A stretch of 64,000 bases of DNA. Source: Candidatus Scybalocola faecigallinarum. GTDB lineage: Bacteria; Bacillota; Clostridia; Lachnospirales; Lachnospiraceae. The translations under genes were made by a program, and so were the position numbers. Location of the stretch: assembly GCA_018711005.1 (NCBI GenBank), contig DVIT01000012.1:87170-151169 (forward strand). The letters are read 5' to 3'. This document shows, piece after piece, positions 34,672 to 42,868 of the stretch (within the stretch, counting starts at the first letter, position 1; each line of letters begins with the position of its first letter). Below the pieces are notes generated by a model. It was not told the DNA's origin and searched no databases. It saw only the letters and a program-made list of their open reading frames with translations.

Positions 34672-36501
34672 ATGAAAATACTGTTGGCGGCGATCAATGC
34701 CAAATATATACATTCCAATCTGGCTGTTTATTCTTTGAAAGGCTGTACACGCCATATCCATGGGGTGGAGACTGTGGTGAGAGAATATACCATTAATAAT
34801 TATATAGATGAGATCCTTGCCGGACTTTACCGGGAAAAGCCGGATGTTCTGGCATTTTCCTGTTACATATGGAACCTGGATATGGTGGAAGAACTGGCGG
34901 ATCTGATGCACAAGGCAGACCCCCGGCTTGAAATCTGGCTGGGAGGCCCGGAGGTTTCCTATGATGCCGGGGATGTTCTGGAGCGAAATCCTCATGTGCG
35001 CCTGGTCATGCGCGGAGAGGGCGAGGATACTTTCCGGGAGCTGGTTCAGGGACTGTGCGGCATGAGCCCTGAAGGGGACTGCAGCACGGAAGCTGTGACC
35101 GGCGGCTTGACCGACGAGGCGCTGTCCCGGATCAGGGGCATTACGTTTCGGTGCAGGGATGGACGGATCATGGAAAATGGAGAACGTCCGCCGGTAAATA
35201 TGGATCAGATCCCATTTCCTTATAAAAATATGGAAGTGTTTAAAAACCGGATCATTTATTATGAAAGCAGCCGGGGCTGCCCGTTTTCCTGCAGCTACTG
35301 TTTGTCCTCCATTGATAAGCATGTGCGCTTTAGAAGCCTTTCCCTGGTGAAAGAGGAGCTTAAGCTTTTCCTGGATTATAAGGTGCCCCAGGTGAAGTTT
35401 GTGGACCGGACCTTTAACTGCCGTCATGACCGGACCATGGAAATATGGCGCTTTATTAAGGAAAATGATAATGGCATTACAAACTTCCATTTTGAGATCA
35501 CGGCGGATCTGCTCAATGATGAGGAACTGGAGTTTTTAGCAGCCCTGCGGCCGGGGCTGATCCAGCTGGAGATCGGCGTCCAGTCGACCAACCCTGAGAC
35601 GATCCGGGAAATTGACCGGGTCATGGATTTTGAAAAGCTGTCGCGTATTGTAGGAAGGATCCGAAAGGGGAACAATGTCCACCAGCATCTGGATCTGATC
35701 GCAGGCCTGCCCTATGAAGGGCTGGACAGCTTTATAAAGTCCTTTAATGATGTGTACGGGCTGCGGCCCCAGCAGCTTCAAATGGGATTTTTAAAGGTGC
35801 TGAAAGGGTCCAAAATGCATGAAAAGCAAAAGGATTATGGCCTTGTATACCATACAAGACCTGTATATGAAGTTATGTCCACCAAGTGGATCACTTTTGA
35901 TGAGATTTTGTTTTTGAAAGATATTGAGGAAATGGTAGAGGTTTATTATAACAGCACTCAGTTTATTTACAGCCTGGAATATTTGCTGCATTTCTTCTCA
36001 TCGCCCTTTGCCTTGTTTCAGGCCCTGGCCGAAACGTACCGGTCCCAAAACATGGCCGGACGGAAGTTTTCCCGGCTGGAACGCTATGATTTTCTTCGGC
36101 AGTTTGCTGCCGGGGAATTAAAGGGGCAGACGGGGGCTTTGGACTTTTCCCAGCCGCTGTTTGATGAGATCCTCCGGTATGATCTTTATTTGCGGGAAAA
36201 AGTAAAGACGCGGCCGTCCTGGGCGCCGGATCCGGCAGAATGGAAAAAGGCTGTGGCCGCATTTTATTCCTCACCAAAGATGCGTGAAAAGTATTTTAAA
36301 GAATATGATGATAAAAACTACCGCCAGATCCGCAATCTGACCCATGTGGAGATTTTTTCGTGGAATATCCCGGAAAGCGCTGCAAAGGGCCGGGGTGTGG
36401 CTGAAAATAACGGCGGCGTATTGTTTATGTACCAGCACAGAGACAGTCTCACCTATGGGGCCCGTACCGTCTGGTTAAAGGAGGATCTTTATGCCCAATA
36501 A
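34672..36501 (+). CDS. B12-binding-domain radical SAM protein (DUF4080-type)
   Basis: A 609-residue protein with an N-terminal cobalamin-binding Rossmann domain (LAAINAKYIHSNLAVYSLK ... LAFSCYIWNLDMV ... IWLGGPEVS). A radical-SAM core follows, with the iron-sulfur ligands in SRGCPFSCSYC (about residues 201-211), then a C-terminal DUF4080-like region. Members of this group are widespread in anaerobes, but their reaction is unknown to me. It overlaps the downstream nth gene by 11 bp, so the two are co-transcribed. Confidence 0.88.
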   Translation: MKILLAAINAKYIHSNLAVYSLKGCTRHIHGVETVVREYTINNYIDEILAGLYREKPDVLAFSCYIWNLDMVEELADLMHKADPRLEIWLGGPEVSYDAGDVLERNPHVRLVMRGEGEDTFRELVQGLCGMSPEGDCSTEAVTGGLTDEALSRIRGITFRCRDGRIMENGERPPVNMDQIPFPYKNMEVFKNRIIYYESSRGCPFSCSYCLSSIDKHVRFRSLSLVKEELKLFLDYKVPQVKFVDRTFNCRHDRTMEIWRFIKENDNGITNFHFEITADLLNDEELEFLAALRPGLIQLEIGVQSTNPETIREIDRVMDFEKLSRIVGRIRKGNNVHQHLDLIAGLPYEGLDSFIKSFNDVYGLRPQQLQMGFLKVLKGSKMHEKQKDYGLVYHTRPVYEVMSTKWITFDEILFLKDIEEMVEVYYNSTQFIYSLEYLLHFFSSPFALFQALAETYRSQNMAGRKFSRLERYDFLRQFAAGELKGQTGALDFSQPLFDEILRYDLYLREKVKTRPSWAPDPAEWKKAVAAFYSSPKMREKYFKEYDDKNYRQIRNLTHVEIFSWNIPESAAKGRGVAENNGGVLFMYQHRDSLTYGARTVWLKEDLYAQ

Positions 36502-37162
36502 TGAAAATCAAGGGGAAAAGCGCCGGGTAGAGCAGATTTTGGCACGGCTGGATGAACGCTACGGCACAGAAAAAATCTGCTATTTGAACTATAATGAGCC
36601 ATGGCAGCTGTTAGTGGCTGTCATATTAAGCGCCCAGTGTACAGACGCCCGGGTCAACATTGTGACAGGCCCTCTGTTTAAGCGGTATCCTACGCCCCGT
36701 GACCTGGCGGAAGCTGATCAAAAAGAGGTGGAGGAATATATCCATTCCGCAGGCTTTTATGTCACAAAGGCCAGAAATATTATTGCCTGCTGCCGCAGGC
36801 TTGTAGATGTTTACGGCGGGGAAGTCCCCAAAACCCTGGAGGAGCTGGTAACGCTGGCCGGCGTGGGCCGCAAGACGGCCAATGTGATCCGGGGAAATAT
36901 TTATGATGATCCAAGCATTGTGGTGGATACCCATGTGAAACGGATTTCCGGGAAGCTGGGCTTTACAAAGGAAAAGGATCCGGAAAAAATCGAGTATGAT
37001 CTGATGAAAGTGCTTCCAAAAGACCACTGGATCTTATATAATATGCATATTATCACATTGGGACGGGAGATCTGCACCGCGCGAAGCCCTAAATGCGGGC
37101 AGTGCTTTTTAAAGGATCTGTGCCCGTCCGGCGATAAAACGGAGGTTGCAGCCGATGCTTAG
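36491..37162 (+). CDS. nth: Endonuclease III (DNA glycosylase/AP lyase)
   Basis: Base-excision repair enzyme that removes oxidised pyrimidines and nicks the abasic site. The helix-hairpin-helix LVTLAGVGRKTANVI carries the catalytic Lys, SIVVDTHVKRIS holds the catalytic Asp, and the 4Fe-4S cluster ligands are in CTARSPKCGQCFLKDLC near the C-terminus. Length (223 aa) is normal. It overlaps both the radical SAM gene before it and the exonuclease gene after it. Confidence 0.97.
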   Translation: MPNNENQGEKRRVEQILARLDERYGTEKICYLNYNEPWQLLVAVILSAQCTDARVNIVTGPLFKRYPTPRDLAEADQKEVEEYIHSAGFYVTKARNIIACCRRLVDVYGGEVPKTLEELVTLAGVGRKTANVIRGNIYDDPSIVVDTHVKRISGKLGFTKEKDPEKIEYDLMKVLPKDHWILYNMHIITLGREICTARSPKCGQCFLKDLCPSGDKTEVAADA

Positions 37163-37883
37163 ATCTTATGTTGCCTTTGACCTGGAAACCACAGGCCTGA
37201 GCGTGGAAGAAAATTGTATTATTGAATTTGGCGCCCTGAAAGTGCGGGACGGGGCCGTTGCCGGTCGGTTTATGACCTTTGTCCGGCCGGAGGAGGAGAT
37301 CACAGAGCGGATCACGGAAATTACCGGGATCACCAACGCCATGACCGCGGATGCGCCTTCCATTGAGGAGGTTATGAAAGCGTTCGTGGACTTTTGTGAG
37401 GACGATGTGCTTATTGGCCATAATCTGATGTTTGATTACAGCTTTGCCAAAAAGTATGCCGGACGGTGCGGCTATGCCTTTGAAAAAAAGGGCATTGACA
37501 CCTTAAAGATCGCCCGGACCGTGTGTACCGGACTTGTGTCCAAAAGCCTTGGCGCCTTATGCGACCATTACGGCATTGTCAATGACCAGGCCCACAGAGC
37601 CTACCACGACGCCCTGGCTACGGCCAAGCTTTATCAGACGATGGCCCATTACTATGAAAATGACCATGAGGCGCTGTTTGCGCCGGCACCCCTGATTTAC
37701 AGAGAAAAAAAGGTCCAGCCGGCCACGCCAAAGCAAAAAGCCTACTTGAATGAATTGATCAAATATCATAAAATAGACTTTAACGAAGATATAGAGGCGA
37801 TGAACCGCAGCCAAATGTCTAAAGCTATTGATAAAATTTTATTAAATTATGGTATCCCCGGGAAAAAACGGGGGAATCTATAG
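37155..37883 (+). CDS. DEDDh 3'-5' exonuclease (DnaQ/PolC-epsilon-like) with C-terminal extension
   Basis: A nuclease of the DnaQ superfamily. ExoI is FDLETTGLS, ExoII is LIGHNLMFDYSFA and ExoIII is HRAYHDALATA, so all four acidic ligands and the catalytic His are present. After residue 190 comes an extra module (PKQKAYLNELIKYHKIDF ... SQMSKAIDKILLNYG) that looks like a small helical binding domain. The start ATG 37155 has GGAGG nine bases upstream and overlaps nth by 8 bp; the TTG start in the track is less likely. Coupling to nth suggests a role in repair. Confidence 0.9.
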   Translation: MLRSYVAFDLETTGLSVEENCIIEFGALKVRDGAVAGRFMTFVRPEEEITERITEITGITNAMTADAPSIEEVMKAFVDFCEDDVLIGHNLMFDYSFAKKYAGRCGYAFEKKGIDTLKIARTVCTGLVSKSLGALCDHYGIVNDQAHRAYHDALATAKLYQTMAHYYENDHEALFAPAPLIYREKKVQPATPKQKAYLNELIKYHKIDFNEDIEAMNRSQMSKAIDKILLNYGIPGKKRGNL

Positions 37884-37899
37884 AAAGAAGGAATCGCAT

Positions 37900-38001
37900 A
37901 TGTTTTATAATCGGAAATCAAAAAGGATCATCTCCGGCGTGATCATCGGTATTCTTATTGTGTCCATGATTGCCGGTATTTTTGCAGGCTTTGCCGTGTA
38001 A
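37900..38001 (+). CDS. Small single-pass membrane protein, 33 aa
   Basis: Too short for the ORF track. ATG 37900 is eight bases after AAGGA. The peptide has a basic head (MFYNRKSKRI) and one hydrophobic helix (about residues 11-33, ending in AGFAV). The layout is like the tiny stressosome-linked Prli42 peptides of Firmicutes, but similarity is only in general pattern. It sits between the exonuclease and VanW genes on the same strand, 31 bp before the latter. Confidence 0.6.
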   Translation: MFYNRKSKRIISGVIIGILIVSMIAGIFAGFAV

Positions 38002-38032
38002 AGCATGATCCGCAGCTGAAAGGAAAACGCCT

Positions 38033-39523
38033 ATGAAAAAATTATTAGGAAATATACTGGCCATTATGGGCCTTGTGCTGTTTTGCTGTATTCTTCCGGG
38101 AAGGACAGGCTATGCGGCGGATGAGCCGGTGATCCCGGAAGGCGTGGAAGTGGAAGGAATCGATCTGAGCAACATGACCCCGGAGGAGGCCAAGGCGGCG
38201 TTAAACAGCTTTGTGGAAGATGTTAAAGGCCGTACCCTCCATCTGACAGACAGCGACGGCACGGTGATGGATATTCCATTTTCCCAGTTTGGGGTCGATA
38301 TTGCAGATCCCGGGGTGGTGGATAAGCTGAGCCAGATCGGCAGCGGCGGAAATATCCTGACCCGCTATAAAGCGTTAAGAGATGTGCAAAACGGCCATGG
38401 GGACTATCAGATCCAGTTTACATGCGACCAGGCGGCTCTTGAAAGTATTTTAAATGAGCGGGCAGGGGAAGTGAACCGAGATCCTCAGGATGCCATATTA
38501 GTCCGCCACGGGGGACAGCTGATCATTACCGATGAAGTGATTGGCCGCACCCTAAAGGCTTCAGAGACTGCCAAGGCAGCTGCAGATACGATCAAAGGCG
38601 GCTGGGACCGGCAGGATCTGAGCATTGCGGCAGCCTTTGATGAGGCAGCTCCGGCCCATACGGCCCAGGAGCTTTCTGTGGTCCAGGACGTTCTTGGAAC
38701 ATACACCACAAGCTTTGCAGGAAGCGGCTATAATCGTATTGAAAATATAAAAAACGGAGCAGCAAAGATTGACGAGACGATCCTGTATCCGGGCGATGAA
38801 TTTTCATTTACCCAGGAGGTTGCCCCATTTACCGCGGAAAACGGCTATTATATTGCCGGAGGCTATGCATCCGGGAAAAATGTAGATACTATGGGCGGAG
38901 GCATTTGCCAGGTATCCTCTACTTTGTATAATACCGTGCTTCGTTCCGAGCTGACAGTGCTGGAACGGACCAACCATATGATGACGGTAGGCTATGTGCC
39001 TTTAGGGGCAGACGCCACCATTGCGGAACCGACCATTGATTTTAAATTCAGAAATGACTATGATTACCCGGTTTACATTGAGGCCTACACTTACGGAAGC
39101 TCTGTAACAGTGACCTTTTACGGCAAGGAAACCCGGCCGTCCAACCGGACGCTGGAGTTTGAAAGCGTGACCGAGCAGACCATGGATCCCGGCGCGGATG
39201 TGGTGACTGAAGATCCCACCATGCCGATAGGCTATGAGCAGGTGACCCAGGCGGCCCATACCGGCTATGTGGCATCTTTTTATAAGCTTGTTTATGTGGA
39301 CGGTGTCCTGGAAAGCCGGGAGCTGATCAACCGCAGCACTTACAATGCTTATCCCCGTTATGTGACCCGGGGAACAAAGCAGCCGGAAACTCAGCAGCCG
39401 GAAACATCCGCACCTGAGACATCGGCGCCGGAAACAACACCGCCCCAGACCCAGGCGCCTGGGGACGGGAGTGCCGCCTCCGGGGGCGGCGCTGTGACAC
39501 CCCAGCCGGATCCGGCTGCATAG
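38033..39523 (+). CDS. VanW family protein with peptidoglycan-binding-4 and G5-like domains
   Basis: A secreted 496-residue protein. Signal peptide: about residues 1-28 (cut near GYAA/DEP). Next comes a PG_binding_4-like segment (GVEVEGIDLSNMTPEEAKAAL and a second copy). The VanW domain is TILYPGDEFSFTQEVAPFT with GGGICQVSSTLYNTVLRS, which holds the conserved Cys. A G5-like beta domain follows (TEQTMDPGADVV ... YVDGVLESRELINR). The tail is Pro/Thr-rich (QPETSAPETSAPETTPP), like a cell-wall spacer, but with no LPxTG anchor. VanW was first seen in vancomycin resistance clusters, but its wall-related function is unknown. Confidence 0.9.
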   Translation: MKKLLGNILAIMGLVLFCCILPGRTGYAADEPVIPEGVEVEGIDLSNMTPEEAKAALNSFVEDVKGRTLHLTDSDGTVMDIPFSQFGVDIADPGVVDKLSQIGSGGNILTRYKALRDVQNGHGDYQIQFTCDQAALESILNERAGEVNRDPQDAILVRHGGQLIITDEVIGRTLKASETAKAAADTIKGGWDRQDLSIAAAFDEAAPAHTAQELSVVQDVLGTYTTSFAGSGYNRIENIKNGAAKIDETILYPGDEFSFTQEVAPFTAENGYYIAGGYASGKNVDTMGGGICQVSSTLYNTVLRSELTVLERTNHMMTVGYVPLGADATIAEPTIDFKFRNDYDYPVYIEAYTYGSSVTVTFYGKETRPSNRTLEFESVTEQTMDPGADVVTEDPTMPIGYEQVTQAAHTGYVASFYKLVYVDGVLESRELINRSTYNAYPRYVTRGTKQPETQQPETSAPETSAPETTPPQTQAPGDGSAASGGGAVTPQPDPAA

Positions 39524-39537
39524 GGAGGTTTTTGTCT

Positions 39538-40542
39538 TTGAAAATCGGAAAATTAAAAGAAAGCATTTTAGACAGGTCTGTATTTAAACAGATCCATAAA
39601 AGAAATGACAATGTATTATGTAAACCTAAAGCTGGGCTTGGGTATCAGCAGATACAAACCGGGCCGGATACATATATGACAGTCACTGTGAATACGGTGG
39701 AAGGGACGCCTTTTCAGGCCGGGGCCCTGGCTGTGCCAAGGGCAGTCAACAGCCTGGTCTGCTCCGGGGCTGTGCCGGCGGGGATCATGCTTTCCCTGAC
39801 GGTGCCGGAAGAAACCCAGGAACCGGAGTTTCGCAAAATGATCCATAGGATAGAGTCGGATTGCCAGGCGGAAAATATTGATCTGGCAGGCGGCCATACC
39901 CAGGTCAGCCCAGGCGTTTCCCGGGTCATTGCCGGTGTGACCGGCCTTGGCGTTATGAGACCGGGGACAGGGGCCGGCCGGGGTGGGGCCTCGGCGGCCC
40001 CCCGGGCGGGGCAAAGTATTATTATGACCAAATGGGCCGGCATGTCCGGCGCCTGGCTTCTTGAACAGGAATATCATGAAGCTTTTGTAAATAAATATAA
40101 CTATGATATTGCCGCGGCTATTGCAGGCATGGATCAGTATTTTTCTGTGACCCGGGAAGCAGCAGCGGCATTGGCAGAGGAAGCCTGCTTTTTATATGAT
40201 CTGTCGGAAAGCGGTGTGTTTGGCGGCTTGTGGGAAGCGGCCCAGGCCGGACATACCGGTCTTTGGGTAGATTTAAAGGCGATCCCCATCCGGCAGGAAG
40301 TAGTGGAGCTGTGTGATTTTGTGGATGTTAATCCGTACAAGATCCCGTCCATGGGCGCTCTGCTCATTGCTTCGGAACACGGCGACCGTCTGGTACAGAC
40401 ATTAAAGAGCCAGGGCATTCCGGCGGCGGTGATCGGCCAGTTTACCCAGGACAATGACCGGATCGTCATGAATGATGACGAGGTGCGCTATCTGGAGCCG
40501 CCCTCAGGCCTGGAGCTGCCGAAAGGGGGACAGGCCCGGTAA
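39538..40542 (+). CDS. AIR synthase-related (PurM-like) protein of unknown substrate
   Basis: The fold is that of the PurM/ThiL/HypE ATP-binding family: NSLVCSGAVPAGIMLSLTVPEE, the Gly-rich ENIDLAGGHTQVSPGVSR (substrate-binding turn), SGVFGGLWEAA and VNPYKIPSMGALLIASEHGD near the end. It is not PurM itself because the lengths and some motifs differ. The start is taken as TTG 39538, nine bases after GGAGG, rather than TTG 39532. It is followed by an Lrp regulator and an aminotransferase and may act with them in amino-acid metabolism; that is only a guess. Confidence 0.75.
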   Translation: MKIGKLKESILDRSVFKQIHKRNDNVLCKPKAGLGYQQIQTGPDTYMTVTVNTVEGTPFQAGALAVPRAVNSLVCSGAVPAGIMLSLTVPEETQEPEFRKMIHRIESDCQAENIDLAGGHTQVSPGVSRVIAGVTGLGVMRPGTGAGRGGASAAPRAGQSIIMTKWAGMSGAWLLEQEYHEAFVNKYNYDIAAAIAGMDQYFSVTREAAAALAEEACFLYDLSESGVFGGLWEAAQAGHTGLWVDLKAIPIRQEVVELCDFVDVNPYKIPSMGALLIASEHGDRLVQTLKSQGIPAAVIGQFTQDNDRIVMNDDEVRYLEPPSGLELPKGGQAR

Positions 40543-40620
40543 GGGCAGGGTTTTCCGCCCGGATGATGATTGGCCGGACGAATGGCCGCAGCAAAATATA
40601 TGGAAAGGATGATACGTGGA

Positions 40621-41103
40621 ATGAAAGAGAAAATTTTGTCAGTTATAGAGAAAAACAGTAAGATCAGTGTAGAGGATCTGGCCGTTGTTTTAGGCGAAAA
40701 GGAAGAAGATGTAGCTCAGGCGATTTATGAAATGGAAAGAGATAAGACCATCTGCGGCTATCATACGATCATTAACTGGGGCAATACTTCTGTGGATAAG
40801 GTCGTTGCCCTCATCGAAGTCCGTGTTACACCTCAGCGGGGCCAGGGCTTTGATAAGATCGCAGAGCGCATTTACAATTTCAGCGAAGTCGATACCGTTT
40901 ATCTTATATCCGGCGGCTTTGATCTGATGGTAATCCTGGAAGGCAAATCCCTGCAGGAGGTAGCCCACTTTGTATCATCCAAGCTGGCTACAATGGAATC
41001 TATTTTAAGCACAGCGACCCACTTTGTTTTAAAGAAATATAAAGACCACGGGACGATCATGATCCCGGAGACTAAAAAAGAAAGGATGCTGATTACACCT
41101 TGA
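40621..41103 (+). CDS. Lrp/AsnC-family transcriptional regulator
   Basis: A 160-residue regulator. The N-terminal helix-turn-helix (ISVEDLAVVLGEKEEDVAQAIYEME) is followed by the RAM/AsnC ligand domain (VVALIEVRVTPQRGQGFDKIAERI ... VYLISGGFDLMVILEG). Members sense amino acids. The start ATG 40621 is taken because the conserved domain begins there; several upstream ATGs have no better ribosome site. The stop codon overlaps the TTG start of the next gene (TTGA), so it is translationally coupled with an aminotransferase, which it probably regulates. Confidence 0.92.
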   Translation: MKEKILSVIEKNSKISVEDLAVVLGEKEEDVAQAIYEMERDKTICGYHTIINWGNTSVDKVVALIEVRVTPQRGQGFDKIAERIYNFSEVDTVYLISGGFDLMVILEGKSLQEVAHFVSSKLATMESILSTATHFVLKKYKDHGTIMIPETKKERMLITP

Positions 41104-42290
41104 GAAATCCATTATCCAAAACCATCACAGAGATTAAACCATCCGGCATCCGAAAGTTTTTTGACCTGGTCACTGAAATGAACGATCCGGAAGTCATCTC
41201 CCTTGGCGTAGGCGAGCCGGACTTTGATACCCCCTGGTTTATCCGGGAGGAAGGCATTTACTCCCTGGAAAAGGGACGGACATTTTATACATCCAACTCC
41301 GGCTTAAAGGAGCTGCGGGAGGAAATCTGCAATTATCTGGAGCGGCACTGCCATGTGTCTTATGATTATCAGCATGAGGTTCTTGTAACCGTAGGCGGAT
41401 CGGAAGCCATTGATATTGGCCTGAGAGCCATGCTGGATCCGGGCGACGAGGTGCTGATCCCTCAGCCAAGCTATGTTTCCTATGAACCTTGTACTATTTT
41501 GGCCGGAGGCGTGCCTGTCATTATTAACCTGAAGGAAGAAAATGAATTCCGCCTGACAAAGGAAGATCTTCTTAATGCCATTACCCCAAAGACAAAGGTG
41601 CTGATCATGCCTTTCCCTAACAACCCTACAGGGGCGATCATGGAAAGAAAAGATCTGGAAGCCATTGCCCAGGTATGTATTGAAAAAGATATTTTCGTTA
41701 TGTCCGATGAAATCTACAGCGCCCTTACCTATGGGGTGGAGCATGTTTCCATTGCTTCCTTGCCGGGAATGAAGGAGCGGACCATCCTTATTAACGGCTT
41801 TTCCAAGGGCTATGCCATGACCGGATGGCGCCTTGGCTATGCCTGCGGGCCGAAAGAGATCATTGAGCAGATGACAAAGATCCACCAGTTTGCCATTATG
41901 TGCGCGCCGACCACCAGCCAGTATGCAGCTGTACAGGCATTAAAATACGGCGATGACGAGGTGGAAAAAATGCGCCAGTCTTATGACCAGCGGCGCAAGT
42001 TCCTCATTCACACTTTCCGCAAAATGGGACTGGAATGCTTTGAGCCTTTTGGCGCATTTTACATATTCCCAAGCATTAAGAGCCTGAACATGTCCTCCGA
42101 CGAATTTGCCCAGAGACTTTTACAGGCTGAGAAAGTAGCTGTAGTTCCGGGAACCGCTTTTGGCGACTGCGGTGAAGGCTTCCTGCGTATTTCCTATGCC
42201 TATTCTCTGGAAGAATTAAAGACAGCTACAGACCGTATTGCTCGCTTTGTGGCTTATCTTAAGGAACACCCGGAGGGTGAAAAGCCATGA
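41100..42290 (+). CDS. PLP-dependent aminotransferase, class I/II
   Basis: A 396-residue fold-type I enzyme of the aspartate aminotransferase superfamily (PatA/AraT-like). VISLGVGEPDFDTPW and VTVGGSEAIDIGLRAM hold the cofactor-binding sites. FPNNPTGA and VMSDEIYSALTY are conserved. The Schiff-base Lys is in INGFSKGYAMTGWRLGY, and the carboxylate Arg is in EGFLRISYA. It starts with TTG overlapping the Lrp gene's stop and ends overlapping trmL (ATGA). The amino donor and acceptor cannot be predicted precisely; an aromatic or aspartate substrate is plausible. Confidence 0.93.
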   Translation: MRNPLSKTITEIKPSGIRKFFDLVTEMNDPEVISLGVGEPDFDTPWFIREEGIYSLEKGRTFYTSNSGLKELREEICNYLERHCHVSYDYQHEVLVTVGGSEAIDIGLRAMLDPGDEVLIPQPSYVSYEPCTILAGGVPVIINLKEENEFRLTKEDLLNAITPKTKVLIMPFPNNPTGAIMERKDLEAIAQVCIEKDIFVMSDEIYSALTYGVEHVSIASLPGMKERTILINGFSKGYAMTGWRLGYACGPKEIIEQMTKIHQFAIMCAPTTSQYAAVQALKYGDDEVEKMRQSYDQRRKFLIHTFRKMGLECFEPFGAFYIFPSIKSLNMSSDEFAQRLLQAEKVAVVPGTAFGDCGEGFLRISYAYSLEELKTATDRIARFVAYLKEHPEGEKP

Positions 42291-42790
42291 TGAACATTGT
42301 CCTTTTAGAGCCGGAAATGCCGGCCAATACAGGAAATATCGGGCGGACCTGTGTTGCCACAGGCACGCGGCTCCATCTGATCGAGCCCCTGGGCTTCCGC
42401 ATTAACGATAAAACTGTGAAGCGTGCCGGCCTGGATTACTGGGACGACCTGGATGTGACTATTTACGACGATTTTAAGGACTTCCTTGAAAAAAATCCTC
42501 AGTGTGCCGGAAAGCTTTATATGTTTACCACAAAAGCAAAGCACTCTTACAGTGATGTGTCCTATCCGGAAGATGCGTGGCTGATGTTTGGCAAGGAAAG
42601 CGCCGGGATCCCGGAAGAAATCCTTGTGGAATATGAGGACTTTTGCGTACGCATCCCGATGATGGGAGAGATACGGTCACTGAACCTGTCCAACTCTGTG
42701 GCCATTGCCCTGTATGAGGCGCTGCGGCAAAATGATTTTGAACAGTTAAATAAACAAGGCGATCTCCACCGCCTTCACTGGAAAAAATAG
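42287..42790 (+). CDS. trmL: tRNA (cytidine(34)-2'-O)-methyltransferase (TrmL/YibK, SPOUT fold)
   Basis: Small knotted methyltransferase that 2'-O-methylates the wobble base of leucine tRNAs. Motif 1 is EPEMPANTGNIGRTC, motif 2 is LMFGKESAGIPEEI and motif 3 is RIPMMGEIRSLNLSNSVAIALYE, which forms the SAM-binding trefoil knot. Length (167 aa) is typical. It overlaps the aminotransferase by four bases and is the last gene of the run, ending at a bidirectional terminator. Confidence 0.95.
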   Translation: MMNIVLLEPEMPANTGNIGRTCVATGTRLHLIEPLGFRINDKTVKRAGLDYWDDLDVTIYDDFKDFLEKNPQCAGKLYMFTTKAKHSYSDVSYPEDAWLMFGKESAGIPEEILVEYEDFCVRIPMMGEIRSLNLSNSVAIALYEALRQNDFEQLNKQGDLHRLHWKK

Positions 42791-42795
42791 GTATT

Positions 42796-42848
42796 AAAAA
42801 GCCCATCCTCCCCTCCGGGTTACCCGGAATGGGAAGATGGGCTTTTTT
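42796..42848. terminator. Bidirectional terminator between trmL and pepF
   Basis: AAAAAGCCCATCcTCCC, an inner CCGGG/CCCGG pairing, then GGGAaGATGGGCTTTTTT. The hairpin has A-runs and T-runs on both sides and separates two convergent genes. Confidence 0.92.
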
Positions 42849-42868
42849 CTATGGGTGCAGGCCAAGGC

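Noticed and set aside
34540-35490. Long minus-strand ORF (316 aa)
   Set aside because: It lies antisense to the radical SAM gene and has no ribosome site or recognisable domain; a shadow frame.
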